A stretch of DNA of 64,000 nucleotides from Anaerolineae bacterium (GTDB lineage Bacteria; Chloroflexota; Anaerolineae; Anaerolineales; Villigracilaceae): the NCBI GenBank assembly GCA_022013685.1, contig JAKLPV010000112.1, positions 1 to 64,000 of the forward strand. Direction: 5' to 3'. The notes below the pieces were generated by a model, which ran no database searches, had not been told where the DNA came from, and worked only from the letters and a program-made list of their open reading frames with translations. Positions 8,654 to 17,018 of the stretch are shown here, in pieces. Each line of letters opens with the position of its first letter. Within the stretch, counting starts at the first letter, position 1. Both the position numbers and the translations under genes were made by a program.

Positions 8654-8708
8654 GTTATATCAGGGTTGTTTGATGGGGGCGTGAAGGGTTTGTGAAGTTT
8701 TGGTAAAG
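8654..8708 (-). promoter_or_regulatory. promoter with three 11-bp direct repeats (Pho-box-like)
   Basis: On the minus strand three head-to-tail 11-mers, CTTTACCAAAA (8698-8708), CTTCACAAACC (8687-8697) and CTTCACGCCCC (8676-8686), end over the -35 position of a TATAAC -10 (8654-8659). The arrangement fits activation by a PhoB-type regulator: half-sites in 11-bp register replacing the -35. The downstream gene is a PhoB-family regulator. Confidence 0.6.
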
Positions 8709-8771
8709 ATTTGGAATGGAACGCAGATTGCGCGGAACTTCGACAGGCTCAGTATCGGTTTGATGAATTGT

Positions 8772-9830
8772 TTATTCTTCGTCTTTTACAGCACCTTTGT
8801 TTTCACCAATATATCGGACATTATCACCAAAGATGACATTTCCACTAACTTTTCCGGAAATGTCGAGTAATTTTCCACCTGCCCCAACCGCTTTTGCGCC
8901 ATCGCCCTGCGCAATCGCGCCGTCACCGATCAGGGTAGCCGTATAGCGTTGGTAAACGCGCCGGCTTTTTTCGGGGCTGACCTGGCGGACAGCCGTTTCT
9001 CCCGGCAGGGATTCGTCCACGTCGAAGGTTCCCGGCTGGCTGGCGCCGTGATAGAGCGCCACCGGAAAGGGGCCGATACCTTTGAGCACAGTCAGTTCGG
9101 GTTCCTGATCGTACCCCAGGGCTTGTGCGCCATCTTTCGATTCAAAGTAGACATGTTCGTACAGTCCAAATGCGCTGATATAGCCGCGATTATTGGGCGC
9201 GCCGCCTTTAAGTCCATCCACAACCGCTTTGGTGAAAATGCTCAGGCTGCCGACGCCAATCCATGATTTTTGTTCGGGGCGGCAGGCCGTGATGGTAATA
9301 CGGCCTTCACCGGTCGAGAGAACTGCGTCGGCCAGTTTCTGGGGAGGCGGCTGGCTGTCGAGGGTTTCATCGCCAATGTCAAAGCTGGGAGAGAGTTCTC
9401 CAGAGTGGCAGGCATTGATAACCAGCAGCATCCGCCTGGCCTTGATCTGGCGCAGTTTGTCGAGCAGTTCGGCATCGCTGACTCCCGTCCCGGCGAGGAC
9501 TTGTTTGCCCTGCAACTGGCTGTCATGGGTGGCCAGGTAGTAATTGCCATCGCTGCCATAGACGCCATGACCAACAAAAAAAAGGAACAGGGTGCTGTCC
9601 GCGTCTATTTTGGCGGCCAGGGTTTCCAATGCAGAGAGCAGCGCGGCGCGCGTGGCCGCCTGGTCGGTCAGCAAGATAACCTGGTCCGCCGGGTAACCGC
9701 AAATGGCGGGGGTTTGGAGCGTCTCGGCAACAGCGGCGGCGTCTTTGGCCGCAATCGGCACATTATAGTTGCTCATGTACTGGTATTTGCCAACACCGAT
9801 AACGAGGGCGTATCCATTTGTGAATGACAT
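8772..9830 (-). CDS. caspase-like protease (peptidase C14 / metacaspase family)
   Basis: A 352-residue protein. The N-terminal about 230 residues form a caspase fold: YALVIGVGKY strand, catalytic His88 in LFLFFVGHG and catalytic Cys141 in LLVINACHSG. Both are intact, so it should be active, probably on Arg/Lys bonds as in metacaspases. The C-terminal about 60 residues are Gly-rich with alternating GDGAIAQGDGAKAVGAGG and VSGNVIFGDN, which resemble turns of a small beta-solenoid seen in some bacterial conflict-system proteins. The ATG at 9830 is chosen because GGGAGA lies 6 bases before it; an ATG two codons upstream is too close. TATAAT lies at 9851-9856 on the minus strand. The gene stands alone with no obvious partner. 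Confidence 0.88.
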   Translation of the reverse strand: MSFTNGYALVIGVGKYQYMSNYNVPIAAKDAAAVAETLQTPAICGYPADQVILLTDQAATRAALLSALETLAAKIDADSTLFLFFVGHGVYGSDGNYYLATHDSQLQGKQVLAGTGVSDAELLDKLRQIKARRMLLVINACHSGELSPSFDIGDETLDSQPPPQKLADAVLSTGEGRITITACRPEQKSWIGVGSLSIFTKAVVDGLKGGAPNNRGYISAFGLYEHVYFESKDGAQALGYDQEPELTVLKGIGPFPVALYHGASQPGTFDVDESLPGETAVRQVSPEKSRRVYQRYTATLIGDGAIAQGDGAKAVGAGGKLLDISGKVSGNVIFGDNVRYIGENKGAVKDEE

Positions 9831-9920
9831 AAGCATTCTCCCTAAATTTAATTATAAAGGTAATACGTCACGCGAAATACAGGGAATGGCGAACGAAAGC
9901 GCCGGGCCGCTGATTTCAAT

Positions 9921-9957
9921 CTGGCCTATCGCCTTGTTTTTCAAGGTTATAGGCCAG
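9921..9957. terminator. long hairpin between the pst operon and the caspase gene
   Basis: CTGGCCTAT, CCTTG, a short loop, CAAGG, ATAGGCCAG: 9-bp and 5-bp stems separated by a 2+2 internal bulge. It lies 55 bases beyond the end of pstB on the minus strand and has no T-run, so it may stop transcription weakly or protect the mRNA end. Confidence 0.5.
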
Positions 9958-10012
9958 GGTCTCTTGTAACGCGGGTTTGTCTTCAATCGTCAATATTTTT
10001 TCGGGCATGAAT

Positions 10013-10765
10013 TTATCCAAACCTGCCGGTGATGTAATCTTCAGTTCGTTTTTGTTTTGGGGTGGTAAAAACTTCCGCGCCATCACCGTATTCAATCAAC
10101 TCACCCTGCAAGAAGAAGGCGGCATGATCGGCTGTACGGGCGGCTTGTTGGACGGAGTGCGGCACCAAAATAATTGTATAGTCTTTCTTCAACTCTTGCA
10201 ACGAGGCTTCAACCTTGCCCGTCGAAATCGGATCGAGGCCGCTGGTAGGCTCATCCAGCAGGATAATTTCAGGCTGCAAGGCCAAAGAACGCGCCAGGCA
10301 CAGACGCTGCTGCTGCCCACCAGAAAGGGCTATGGCTGGGTCATCAAGCCGGTCATGGACTTCATCCCACAGCGCGGCTTGTTTGAGACTACGGGCAACG
10401 GCTTCGTCGAGTTTGGACGGCCGCCGCTCCCCGGCCAGTTCCAACCCATAGGTCAGGTTCTGACGAATGGACATGGGCAAAACAACCGGACGGGCAAACA
10501 CCATTCCAACCTTGCGGCGCAAGGCCGTGACATCTGTCTTGGGGTCAAAAATATCCTGCCCATCGATCAGGATGCGCCCGGACATTTTCTGCACGTCGGC
10601 CAGATCGTTCAGGCGATTTAAGCAACGCAACAGGGACGATTTTCCGCCGCCCGCCGGGCCAAATAAGACGGTGACGGCATTGGCGGCAATCTCCAGATTG
10701 ATATTGCGCAGCGATTCGGTACCATCCTGATATTGCAGGGAAAAGTTTTCGATGTCGATTTTCAT
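10013..10765 (-). CDS. pstB: phosphate ABC transporter ATP-binding protein (PstB), copy 1
   Basis: Energises phosphate import through PstCA. About 250 residues with Walker A GPAGGGKSS, signature LSGGQQQRLCLARSLA, Walker B IILLDEPTSGLD and the switch His in VPHSVQQ. The ATG at 10765 (MKIDIENFSLQY) is chosen because it lies 4 bases after the pstA stop and the earlier in-frame codon lies inside pstA. It is the last gene of pstS-C-A-B. A second PstB gene, divergent from this operon, is at 13587. No phoU is seen in the window. Confidence 0.93.
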   Translation of the reverse strand: MKIDIENFSLQYQDGTESLRNINLEIAANAVTVLFGPAGGGKSSLLRCLNRLNDLADVQKMSGRILIDGQDIFDPKTDVTALRRKVGMVFARPVVLPMSIRQNLTYGLELAGERRPSKLDEAVARSLKQAALWDEVHDRLDDPAIALSGGQQQRLCLARSLALQPEIILLDEPTSGLDPISTGKVEASLQELKKDYTIILVPHSVQQAARTADHAAFFLQGELIEYGDGAEVFTTPKQKRTEDYITGRFG

Positions 10766-10769
10766 GTCG

Positions 10770-11615
10770 CTACCATTGGCGGCGCGCGCGAGCGCGGGAA
10801 CGGACAAAGTTGGCCAGCATGTTCATCATCACCACAAAGGTGATCAAAACCAGCGCCGTGCCATACTGAATCTGGAAAGGCATTTCAGGGATTTGGGTCG
10901 AAATCACGAACAGGTGATAAGGCAAGGCCATGGTTGCATCGAAGGGCGAGCCGGGTAAGCGCGGCAGAAAAAAAGCCGCCCCGGTGAACAGGATCGGAGC
11001 TGTCTCCCCGGCAGCGCGATTTAATCCCAGAATGATACCGGTGATGATGCCGGGCAGCGCTTCGGGCAGAACGATCCGGCGAATGGTTTGCCAGCGGGTC
11101 GCACCAACCGAAATCGAAACGGTGCGAAAGGCCTGTGGCACAGCCCGCAGGGCTTCTTCGGCTGTGCTGATGATGACCGGCAGGGTCATGATCGAAAGCG
11201 TCAGCGAGGCCGAAAGGATGCTGGTGCCAAATTTCAGGAAGAACACGAACAGGCCCAGGCCGAACAAGCCATATACCACCGAGGGAATACCCGAAAGGTT
11301 GATTATGGCCAAACGGATGATGCGCGTCAGGGTGTTGTCGGCAGCATATTCCGAAAGGTAAATAGCCGCCGCAACCCCCAGCGGCACCGAAAAAATGGCT
11401 GTGCCGACCGTCAGGTAAAATGTGCCAACTATGGCGGGCCAAATGCCGCCGGAACGCATTCCACCATACGGGTAGCCAGTGATGAATTCCCACGAAATGG
11501 CCGGCGCCCCCTGAACGATGATATATCCAAGGATCAGGATGATGGGCAGGACGGTTAAAAAGGCAATTGTAGTCAGCAGGCCAAAACCAAAACGTTGTGC
11601 GAGGTTGCGATTCAT
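10770..11615 (-). CDS. pstA: phosphate ABC transporter permease PstA
   Basis: A 281-residue inner-membrane permease with six predicted membrane segments. It carries the motifs GGIWPAIVGTFYLT and VPLGVAAAIYLSEYA, and the cytoplasmic EAA-like loop LRAVPQAFRTVSISVGATRW that docks on PstB. The start ATG overlaps the pstC stop by one base (ATGA-type coupling). It forms the channel with PstC. Confidence 0.95.
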   Translation of the reverse strand: MNRNLAQRFGFGLLTTIAFLTVLPIILILGYIIVQGAPAISWEFITGYPYGGMRSGGIWPAIVGTFYLTVGTAIFSVPLGVAAAIYLSEYAADNTLTRIIRLAIINLSGIPSVVYGLFGLGLFVFFLKFGTSILSASLTLSIMTLPVIISTAEEALRAVPQAFRTVSISVGATRWQTIRRIVLPEALPGIITGIILGLNRAAGETAPILFTGAAFFLPRLPGSPFDATMALPYHLFVISTQIPEMPFQIQYGTALVLITFVVMMNMLANFVRSRARARRQW

Positions 11616-12511
11616 TATGAAAGCACCCTTTCTGCGCGTTTTTTCTGCCTGAAGACCACGCTCGAAGCTGTTACGTTCACCACCAACGAAATAATGAAGA
11701 GAACCATACCAATGAAGAACAAGGTGTGATAATGGACACTGCCGCTGGCAACTTCGCCCATTTCGGCAGCGATGGTGGCCGTCATCGTGCGCACCGGCGA
11801 GAAAAGGGCAGATAAACCGGTTGCCAGCACCGGGGCATTGCCCGTGACCATCATCACGGTCATGGTTTCGCCGATGGCGCGTCCAACCCCCAGCATGATG
11901 GCCGTCAAAACACCGGAGCGCGCCGCCGGGAGCGTCACCCGCCAGATCGTCTGCCAGCGGGTTGCGCCAAGCGCCAGAGCGGCGTCACGGTACGAGCGCG
12001 GAACGGAATCAAGCGCGTCCTCCGCCACCGAAACCACCGTTGGGATGGAAATTGCACCCAGAAGCAACGACCCGGCCAGGGCTGTCAGACCGGTCGGCAG
12101 ATCGAGAAAAATCCGCAGGTTGGGCGCAAGGACGAGAATTCCCAAAAATCCCAGCACAACCGAAGGCAGGCCGCCGAGCAGTTCCACCAGCGGCTTGAGA
12201 ATCTCGCGCGCCCAGCGTGGGGCGATCTCGGCGATGAAGATCGCTGTCCCCAGACCGAACGGGATGGCCACCAGCGCTGCGCCCACCGTCACGATCAGCG
12301 AACCGGAGATCAGCGGCAGAATGCCATAATATGATTCGATCGGATACCAGCGGGCACTGAACAGGTTGCCCAGTTCAACTTCCCCCAAGGTGGGCAGACC
12401 TTCTCGCAAGAGAAAATAAAAGATCAGGGTGACAAAAACGATGGCCGAATAACCGGATGCCTTAATCAGGCGGGTGATGATGAATTCGCTCAGGGAGAGG
12501 TCTTTTTCCAT
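11615..12511 (-). CDS. pstC: phosphate ABC transporter permease PstC
   Basis: A 298-residue inner-membrane permease. Characteristic segments are LISGSLIVTVGAALVAIPFG, ELLGGLPSVVLGFLG and the coupling loop LDSVPRSYRDAALALGATRW. It pairs with PstA. It starts 27 bases after pstS and overlaps pstA by one base, so the four genes are one operon. Confidence 0.95.
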   Translation of the reverse strand: MEKDLSLSEFIITRLIKASGYSAIVFVTLIFYFLLREGLPTLGEVELGNLFSARWYPIESYYGILPLISGSLIVTVGAALVAIPFGLGTAIFIAEIAPRWAREILKPLVELLGGLPSVVLGFLGILVLAPNLRIFLDLPTGLTALAGSLLLGAISIPTVVSVAEDALDSVPRSYRDAALALGATRWQTIWRVTLPAARSGVLTAIMLGVGRAIGETMTVMMVTGNAPVLATGLSALFSPVRTMTATIAAEMGEVASGSVHYHTLFFIGMVLFIISLVVNVTASSVVFRQKKRAERVLS

Positions 12512-12538
12512 TTATTTACTGTTTACCAGTTCTTGAGT

Positions 12539-13429
12539 TTATGGATAGTGTAGCGCGCCAACCGGCACAAAGCCCAGGTCTGAAACGATGGTTTGGGCTT
12601 CTTCAGAGAAAATCCAGTCCAGGTATTCCCGGGTAGCCCCTTCAGGCTGGCCCGCCGTATAAATATATAAATCACGCGCGATCGGGTAGGTGCCAGAGTT
12701 GACCGTTTCGATGGATGGACGCACATAGGCCGCGCCTGTTTTTTGGGCAATCGCCAACACCTTCAGATCATGCGGGACATAGCCCAACCCATCGTAGCCA
12801 ATCGCATTCGGGTTCTGGCGTACTTCGTGAATGATCCCCTCCGAAGACGGAAGCAAGAGCGTATTCTGTGCGAAGAAGGCTTTGTTGTCTTTCTCACCCA
12901 GGCGTAAAACCACTTCGAGAAAATAAACATGCGTCCCTGAGTTGGTTTCGCGTGAAAGGCGCACAATCGGACGATCTTCACCGCCGACTTCACTCCAGTT
13001 ATTGATCAAGCCACTATAAATATCTGAAATCTGCTCCAAAGTCAAGGCGTTGACCGGATTTTCCGGATGGACAATCACAGCAATTGCATCGCGCGCTACC
13101 ACAAATTCAACCGGCTCAACCCCGTTGCCACGCGCTGTTTCAACTTCTTCATCTTTAATCTGCCGGGAGGCGTTCGCCAGGTCAACTGTATCATTAAGCA
13201 GGGCGGCAATCCCGGTGCCAGAACCACCACCGGTCACGGAAATCTGGACCCCGTCGCGAGTATCCTGGTAACGCTCGGCCCAGGCCAGCGCCAGGTTAAC
13301 CATCGTGTCTGAGCCTTTGTTTTCTATATAAATCGCATCGCCACTGTCGGCGGCGGCTCGCGCCTCCATTTCAGCGCAGGCGCCCAAAGAAAAAAGCAGG
13401 AACAATATCAAAAAGAGTTGTTTTTTCAT
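12539..13429 (-). CDS. pstS: phosphate-binding lipoprotein PstS
   Basis: A 296-residue substrate-binding protein. The lipoprotein signal ends in LGAC (Cys18), so it is anchored to the outer face of the membrane. Phosphate-binding motifs are visible: GSDTMVN near the N-terminus, TGGGSGTGIAALL, and SRETNSGTHVYF in the second lobe. It is the first gene of pstSCAB. There is no Shine-Dalgarno sequence; TATAAT lies 8 bases before the ATG, suggesting a leaderless mRNA. Confidence 0.95.
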   Translation of the reverse strand: MKKQLFLILFLLFSLGACAEMEARAAADSGDAIYIENKGSDTMVNLALAWAERYQDTRDGVQISVTGGGSGTGIAALLNDTVDLANASRQIKDEEVETARGNGVEPVEFVVARDAIAVIVHPENPVNALTLEQISDIYSGLINNWSEVGGEDRPIVRLSRETNSGTHVYFLEVVLRLGEKDNKAFFAQNTLLLPSSEGIIHEVRQNPNAIGYDGLGYVPHDLKVLAIAQKTGAAYVRPSIETVNSGTYPIARDLYIYTAGQPEGATREYLDWIFSEEAQTIVSDLGFVPVGALHYP

Positions 13430-13437
13430 CGGGCTGA

Positions 13438-13443
13438 ATTATA
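13438..13443 (-). promoter_or_regulatory. -10 element of pstS
   Basis: TATAAT on the minus strand, 8 bases before the pstS ATG. The -35 position holds only a T-rich stretch, compatible with activator dependence. The 157-base gap to the divergent pstB copy shows no clear Pho-box repeats that I can defend. Confidence 0.6.
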
Positions 13444-13586
13444 CCCGTTTCAACCCGGCAAAAAACAAAACAATACTGTTGTTCTCTGATAATTGCCGCA
13501 AAATGCGGAGGCTCATCACAGAAATTCCTAAAGAGACGATACTATTTAGGCCCAAAGAATGAAAAAATCTCTGTTAAACTGAAGCC

Positions 13587-14348
13587 ATGCCTGAATATGT
13601 TTTCTCTATCCGAAATGTGAACTTCTATTATGGTTCGAAACCCGCCTTAACCAACATCAGCATGAATGTTTTACCCAACAAGGTGACTGCGCTGATTGGC
13701 CCCTCCGGCTGCGGTAAGTCCACTTTTTTGCGCTGCCTGAACCGCATGAACGACACCATTGCCAACACACGGGTGGAAGGGGAAATCTTACTGGATGGGA
13801 AAAACATCTATGCCCCCGATGTGGATGTGGTCGATCTGCGCAAACGCGTGGGAATGGTCTTCCAAAAGCCCAACCCATTTCCGCAATCCATTTACGACAA
13901 CGTTGCCTTTGGGCCGCGCGTGCTGGGCATGAAAAGCGACAAAGCCAGTCTCGAAGAGAACATCCAGCGCAGCCTCGAAGCCGCCGCCCTGTGGGATGAT
14001 GTCAAAGACAAGCTCAAAGACGACGCGATGAGCCTTTCACTCGGCGAACAGCAGCGCCTGTGCATCGCCCGTGTGCTGGCCATCCAGCCCGAAGTCATCC
14101 TGATGGATGAATCGACTTCAGCCCTCGACCCGATCGCCACCCTGCACATCGAAGAATTGATTGCCGAACTGAAGCAAAAATACACCATCGTCATCGTCAC
14201 CCACAATATGCAGCAAGCCGCGCGCGTTTCCGATTTTACCGGCCTGTTCTGGCTGGGCGAATTGGTCGAGTTCTCTGAAACCACCGAAATGTTCACCCGC
14301 CCCAAGCAGGAGCTGACCGAAGCCTACATCACCGGGCGTATGGGTTAA
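13587..14348 (+). CDS. pstB: phosphate ABC transporter ATP-binding protein (PstB), copy 2
   Basis: 253 residues, PstB-like along its whole length: Walker [10 protein letters not shown], Walker [14 protein letters not shown], switch His in [11 protein letters not shown]. The ABC signature is altered: [13 protein letters not shown] instead of [13 protein letters not shown]. The Walker B glutamate (MDES) is kept. It is divergent from pstSCAB and has no ribosome site, with TAAACT 6 bases before the ATG. It could serve the same PstCA channel under other conditions or act in regulation; the sequence does not decide. Confidence 0.9.
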   Translation: MPEYVFSIRNVNFYYGSKPALTNISMNVLPNKVTALIGPSGCGKSTFLRCLNRMNDTIANTRVEGEILLDGKNIYAPDVDVVDLRKRVGMVFQKPNPFPQSIYDNVAFGPRVLGMKSDKASLEENIQRSLEAAALWDDVKDKLKDDAMSLSLGEQQRLCIARVLAIQPEVILMDESTSALDPIATLHIEELIAELKQKYTIVIVTHNMQQAARVSDFTGLFWLGELVEFSETTEMFTRPKQELTEAYITGRMG

Positions 14349-14357
14349 TTCAGAAAA

Positions 14358-15326
14358 TCAAGCAGGCTCATAGGTCCGGAATTGTTCGTAAACCAGGCGG
14401 TACGGCGCTTGCAAACGCGCCAGTCCTTCACGCAGGATCATATCGGTCAGGCTTACGCCGAGCATGGGCCCTGCGTGATGAAGGAGTATGCCAAGCAGGC
14501 GCTGGTAAACTTGTCCGGCCTCCTGAGGGGAAGAAAAAACAGCCTGGTCGGTAATATTTGTGGCCGACACACTGATATTCCAACCATTTGCCGAAGTTGT
14601 GAAATTTAGGTCGCGAATGATTGCATTCGACAACAAACGTCCCGTTAGTTCCTCGTAGCGGCCAAGCAAATAACCTGCCAGCCAACTGAAAGCAAAGTGA
14701 AGAAAATATTCCTGCCAGGCCGGGGTAATTTCCTGGCTGCGGTACAGGCGGACACGGCAGGCCGGCTCCTTCCATCCATAGAGAGCGTTCATACCTCCCG
14801 CGCTGTGCAAAATCTGGTTGGATGCAATGAACAGGGCATGGCGCGGAGGCAGTCCGCTGCCCGGCAAGATCGCCAACCCCTGCGCGCTGGGCCAGGATGC
14901 ATGCAGGAGCAGCGGCGCCGGGCTTTGCAAGGCCCCATCGACGACCTGTTCCAGGTGCTCCGACTTTATGCTTGCAGAGGTTTCGTTTCCGCGTTGTTCG
15001 AGCAATATTTTTACCAGGCGGGCAGTATAAGGGGTCAAAACCAGGACACGCATACGTAAAGCAGATCGACCGCCCGGCAAAGCGGCCATCAAATCCCTTG
15101 AATCCAGGCGGGTGGACTGCCTGTCAACTTTATAAAGATTAATCACCTGTCCGCGCACCAACAATGCCGCCAGGTTGGCGCGCGCGCCACGCACAGGTTC
15201 AATCTCTAAAACACAAGTCTGGAAATCGCCCTGAAAGGTTTGCAGGGCGATCACAAACTGGTCGAGAGACAAAACCTGCCATTTGCTATTGGCAGCATCA
15301 AACAGGCAAAACGGGTCACTCTTCAT
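14358..15326 (-). CDS. uncharacterised 322-residue protein, paralogue A
   Basis: I do not recognise this family. It has no signal peptide or membrane segment. It aligns without gaps, over at least residues 204-241, with the protein encoded at 17815-18783 (offset of 11 residues): WQEY-x-LH, RY-x-ELTGR and a later YQ-x-x-L pattern are shared. The N-terminal part (about 20-70) has LDQFVIALQTFQGDFQ and ALLVRGQVINLY, faintly like a PATAN/DUF4388-type domain. It is convergent with pstB copy 2 (9-base gap) and divergent from the MFS gene. Function unknown. Confidence 0.8.
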   Translation of the reverse strand: MKSDPFCLFDAANSKWQVLSLDQFVIALQTFQGDFQTCVLEIEPVRGARANLAALLVRGQVINLYKVDRQSTRLDSRDLMAALPGGRSALRMRVLVLTPYTARLVKILLEQRGNETSASIKSEHLEQVVDGALQSPAPLLLHASWPSAQGLAILPGSGLPPRHALFIASNQILHSAGGMNALYGWKEPACRVRLYRSQEITPAWQEYFLHFAFSWLAGYLLGRYEELTGRLLSNAIIRDLNFTTSANGWNISVSATNITDQAVFSSPQEAGQVYQRLLGILLHHAGPMLGVSLTDMILREGLARLQAPYRLVYEQFRTYEPA

Positions 15327-15432
15327 GCTGTTATGCTAACATAAGGCTCTTTTTATAATCGTACAGCCTCATTTCAAGCGAATAACAGAAAGATAACAAC
15401 CTCTTAACAAACGGTAAAAGTTCATATTAAAT

Positions 15433-15461
15433 TTAACTTTTCTGAAAAAAAATTGTATACT
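15433..15461 (+). promoter_or_regulatory. promoter of the MFS transporter gene
   Basis: TTAACT (15433-15438), a 17-base spacer and TATACT (15456-15461), 58 bases before the ATG at 15519. Confidence 0.65.
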
Positions 15462-15518
15462 CAGTCTGTTCGTAAATGGCGTTCTTTACCTGCCAACCTC
15501 GCGCCACCCGGAGACATT

Positions 15519-16958
15519 ATGAGCCACTCACTGGCAGTAGAACAAACTCCCCAGCCCAACGACAAAAGGGAAATTTTTGGCTGGGGCATGTACGACTGGG
15601 CCAATTCAGCCTTCAGCACCACCGTTGGGACGGTTTTCCTAGGGCCTTACCTGGCCTCACTCGCCCGCGATGCTGCCAAACTTGAATTTCTCGCTAAAAA
15701 CGGCTTTGAGTGGACCGAGTCTATTGCCGCGCAATATAACTTAACGGCCAGCCTGGGTGGATTACAAATTGCTCCTGACTCCTTCCTGCCTTACTGCGTT
15801 TCGATTTCGGTCGGACTGCAGGTCTTGTTCCTGCCCATGCTGGGCGCAATTGCAGATTACTCGCAAATGCGCAAGAGGATGATGCAGATTTTTGCCACGC
15901 TTGGCGCGCTGGCAACCATCGGTCTTTTCGTGGTTACCGGGAACTTGTGGTGGCTGGGCGGCTTGCTGTACATCATCGCCAACCTGGCTTTTGGCGCGGC
16001 CATGGTTTTCTATAATTCCTACCTGCCCGATATTGCCAGCGAAGACAAACGCGATAGCGTCTCATCTTACGGTTGGGCGATGGGTTATCTGGGCGGCGGA
16101 TTGCTGCTGCTGTTGAACCTGGCGTTCTACCAATTTCGGGAAACACTGGGGGTTCCGACAGACCTGGCAGTACGGATCAATCTCGCCTCGGCTGGGCTGT
16201 GGTGGCTGGGATTCTCGCTCATTACCTGGGCAAGGCTTCGTCCACGCCGGGCAGCCCGCCCCCTGCCGCCGGGCGAAAACTATATCGGCATTGGTTTCAA
16301 ACAGCTCAGGCAAACTCTGCGCGAAGTCAGGCACTTCCCCGAAACGCTCAAATACCTGCTGGCTTATTTTCTTTACAATGACGGCATTCAGACGGTGATC
16401 GCGGTCTCAGCCACTTTCGCAGCGGCCCCGCTCATCAATGGCGGTCTGGAAGTGGACCAGGGCACACTGACCATCGTCATCCTGATGATCCAGTTCGTAG
16501 CCTTCGGCGGCGCGCTTCTCTGGGGGCGTTTGGCGGGCAAAATCGGAGCCAAAGAATCGATCATCGTCAGCCTGGTCATCTGGTCGGCAGTTGTAATCTA
16601 TACCTATGTTGGCCTGTACGGCGACAGCCGCGTCACTCAGTTTTACATTGTCGGGTTTTTCATTGCGCTGGTCATGGGCGGCAGCCAGGCCATCAGCCGC
16701 AGTTTATTCGCCCAAATGATTCCGGCCGGCAAAGAAGCCGAATACTATTCTTTCTACGAAGTCTCAGAACGCGGCACATCCTGGATCGGCCCGCTCGTCT
16801 TTGGCCTGATGAACCAGGCATTCGGCAGCCTGCGACCGGCCTTGCTCGCGCTGATTTTCTTCTTTATAGCCGGTCTGATCATCCTGCCCTTTGTCAATGT
16901 CAAGAAAGCTGTTGCCGACGTAAAAGCCTACGACGCGGACAAAAATAACAATCAGTAG
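15519..16958 (+). CDS. MFS transporter, UMF1 (Atg22-like) family
   Basis: A 479-residue, 12-TM permease. The N-terminal signature FGWGMYDWANSAFSTTV is typical of the UMF1 family (relatives of yeast Atg22). Later motifs include YNSYLPDIASEDKRDSVSSYGWAMGYLGGG and SQAISRSLFAQMIP. The ATG at 15519 is chosen because of GGAG before it; the upstream in-frame codon overlaps the promoter. The substrate is unknown; related proteins are suspected of exporting amino acids. It is flanked by the two 322-residue paralogues, and a long two-way terminator follows. Confidence 0.9.
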   Translation: MSHSLAVEQTPQPNDKREIFGWGMYDWANSAFSTTVGTVFLGPYLASLARDAAKLEFLAKNGFEWTESIAAQYNLTASLGGLQIAPDSFLPYCVSISVGLQVLFLPMLGAIADYSQMRKRMMQIFATLGALATIGLFVVTGNLWWLGGLLYIIANLAFGAAMVFYNSYLPDIASEDKRDSVSSYGWAMGYLGGGLLLLLNLAFYQFRETLGVPTDLAVRINLASAGLWWLGFSLITWARLRPRRAARPLPPGENYIGIGFKQLRQTLREVRHFPETLKYLLAYFLYNDGIQTVIAVSATFAAAPLINGGLEVDQGTLTIVILMIQFVAFGGALLWGRLAGKIGAKESIIVSLVIWSAVVIYTYVGLYGDSRVTQFYIVGFFIALVMGGSQAISRSLFAQMIPAGKEAEYYSFYEVSERGTSWIGPLVFGLMNQAFGSLRPALLALIFFFIAGLIILPFVNVKKAVADVKAYDADKNNNQ

Positions 16959-16970
16959 CCCTGCAAAGAA

Positions 16971-17004
16971 TCAAAACGGCGCGGACTAATCCGCGCCGTT
17001 TTGA
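16971..17004. terminator. two-way terminator hairpin
   Basis: TCAAAACGGCGCGGA, loop CTAA, TCCGCGCCGTTTTGA: a 15-bp perfect stem between convergent genes. It has A-rich and T-rich flanks suited to termination in both directions. Confidence 0.85.
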
Positions 17005-17018
17005 TTCACGCAAAATGA

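Noticed and set aside
9769-10621. Plus-strand frames opposite the caspase and pstB genes
   Set aside because: They are antisense to conserved Walker motifs and the caspase start, without ribosome sites.
13430-13586. Pho-box repeats between pstS and the second pstB
   Set aside because: I looked for the 11-bp CTTYAC repeats seen at 8676-8708 and found none convincing on either strand.
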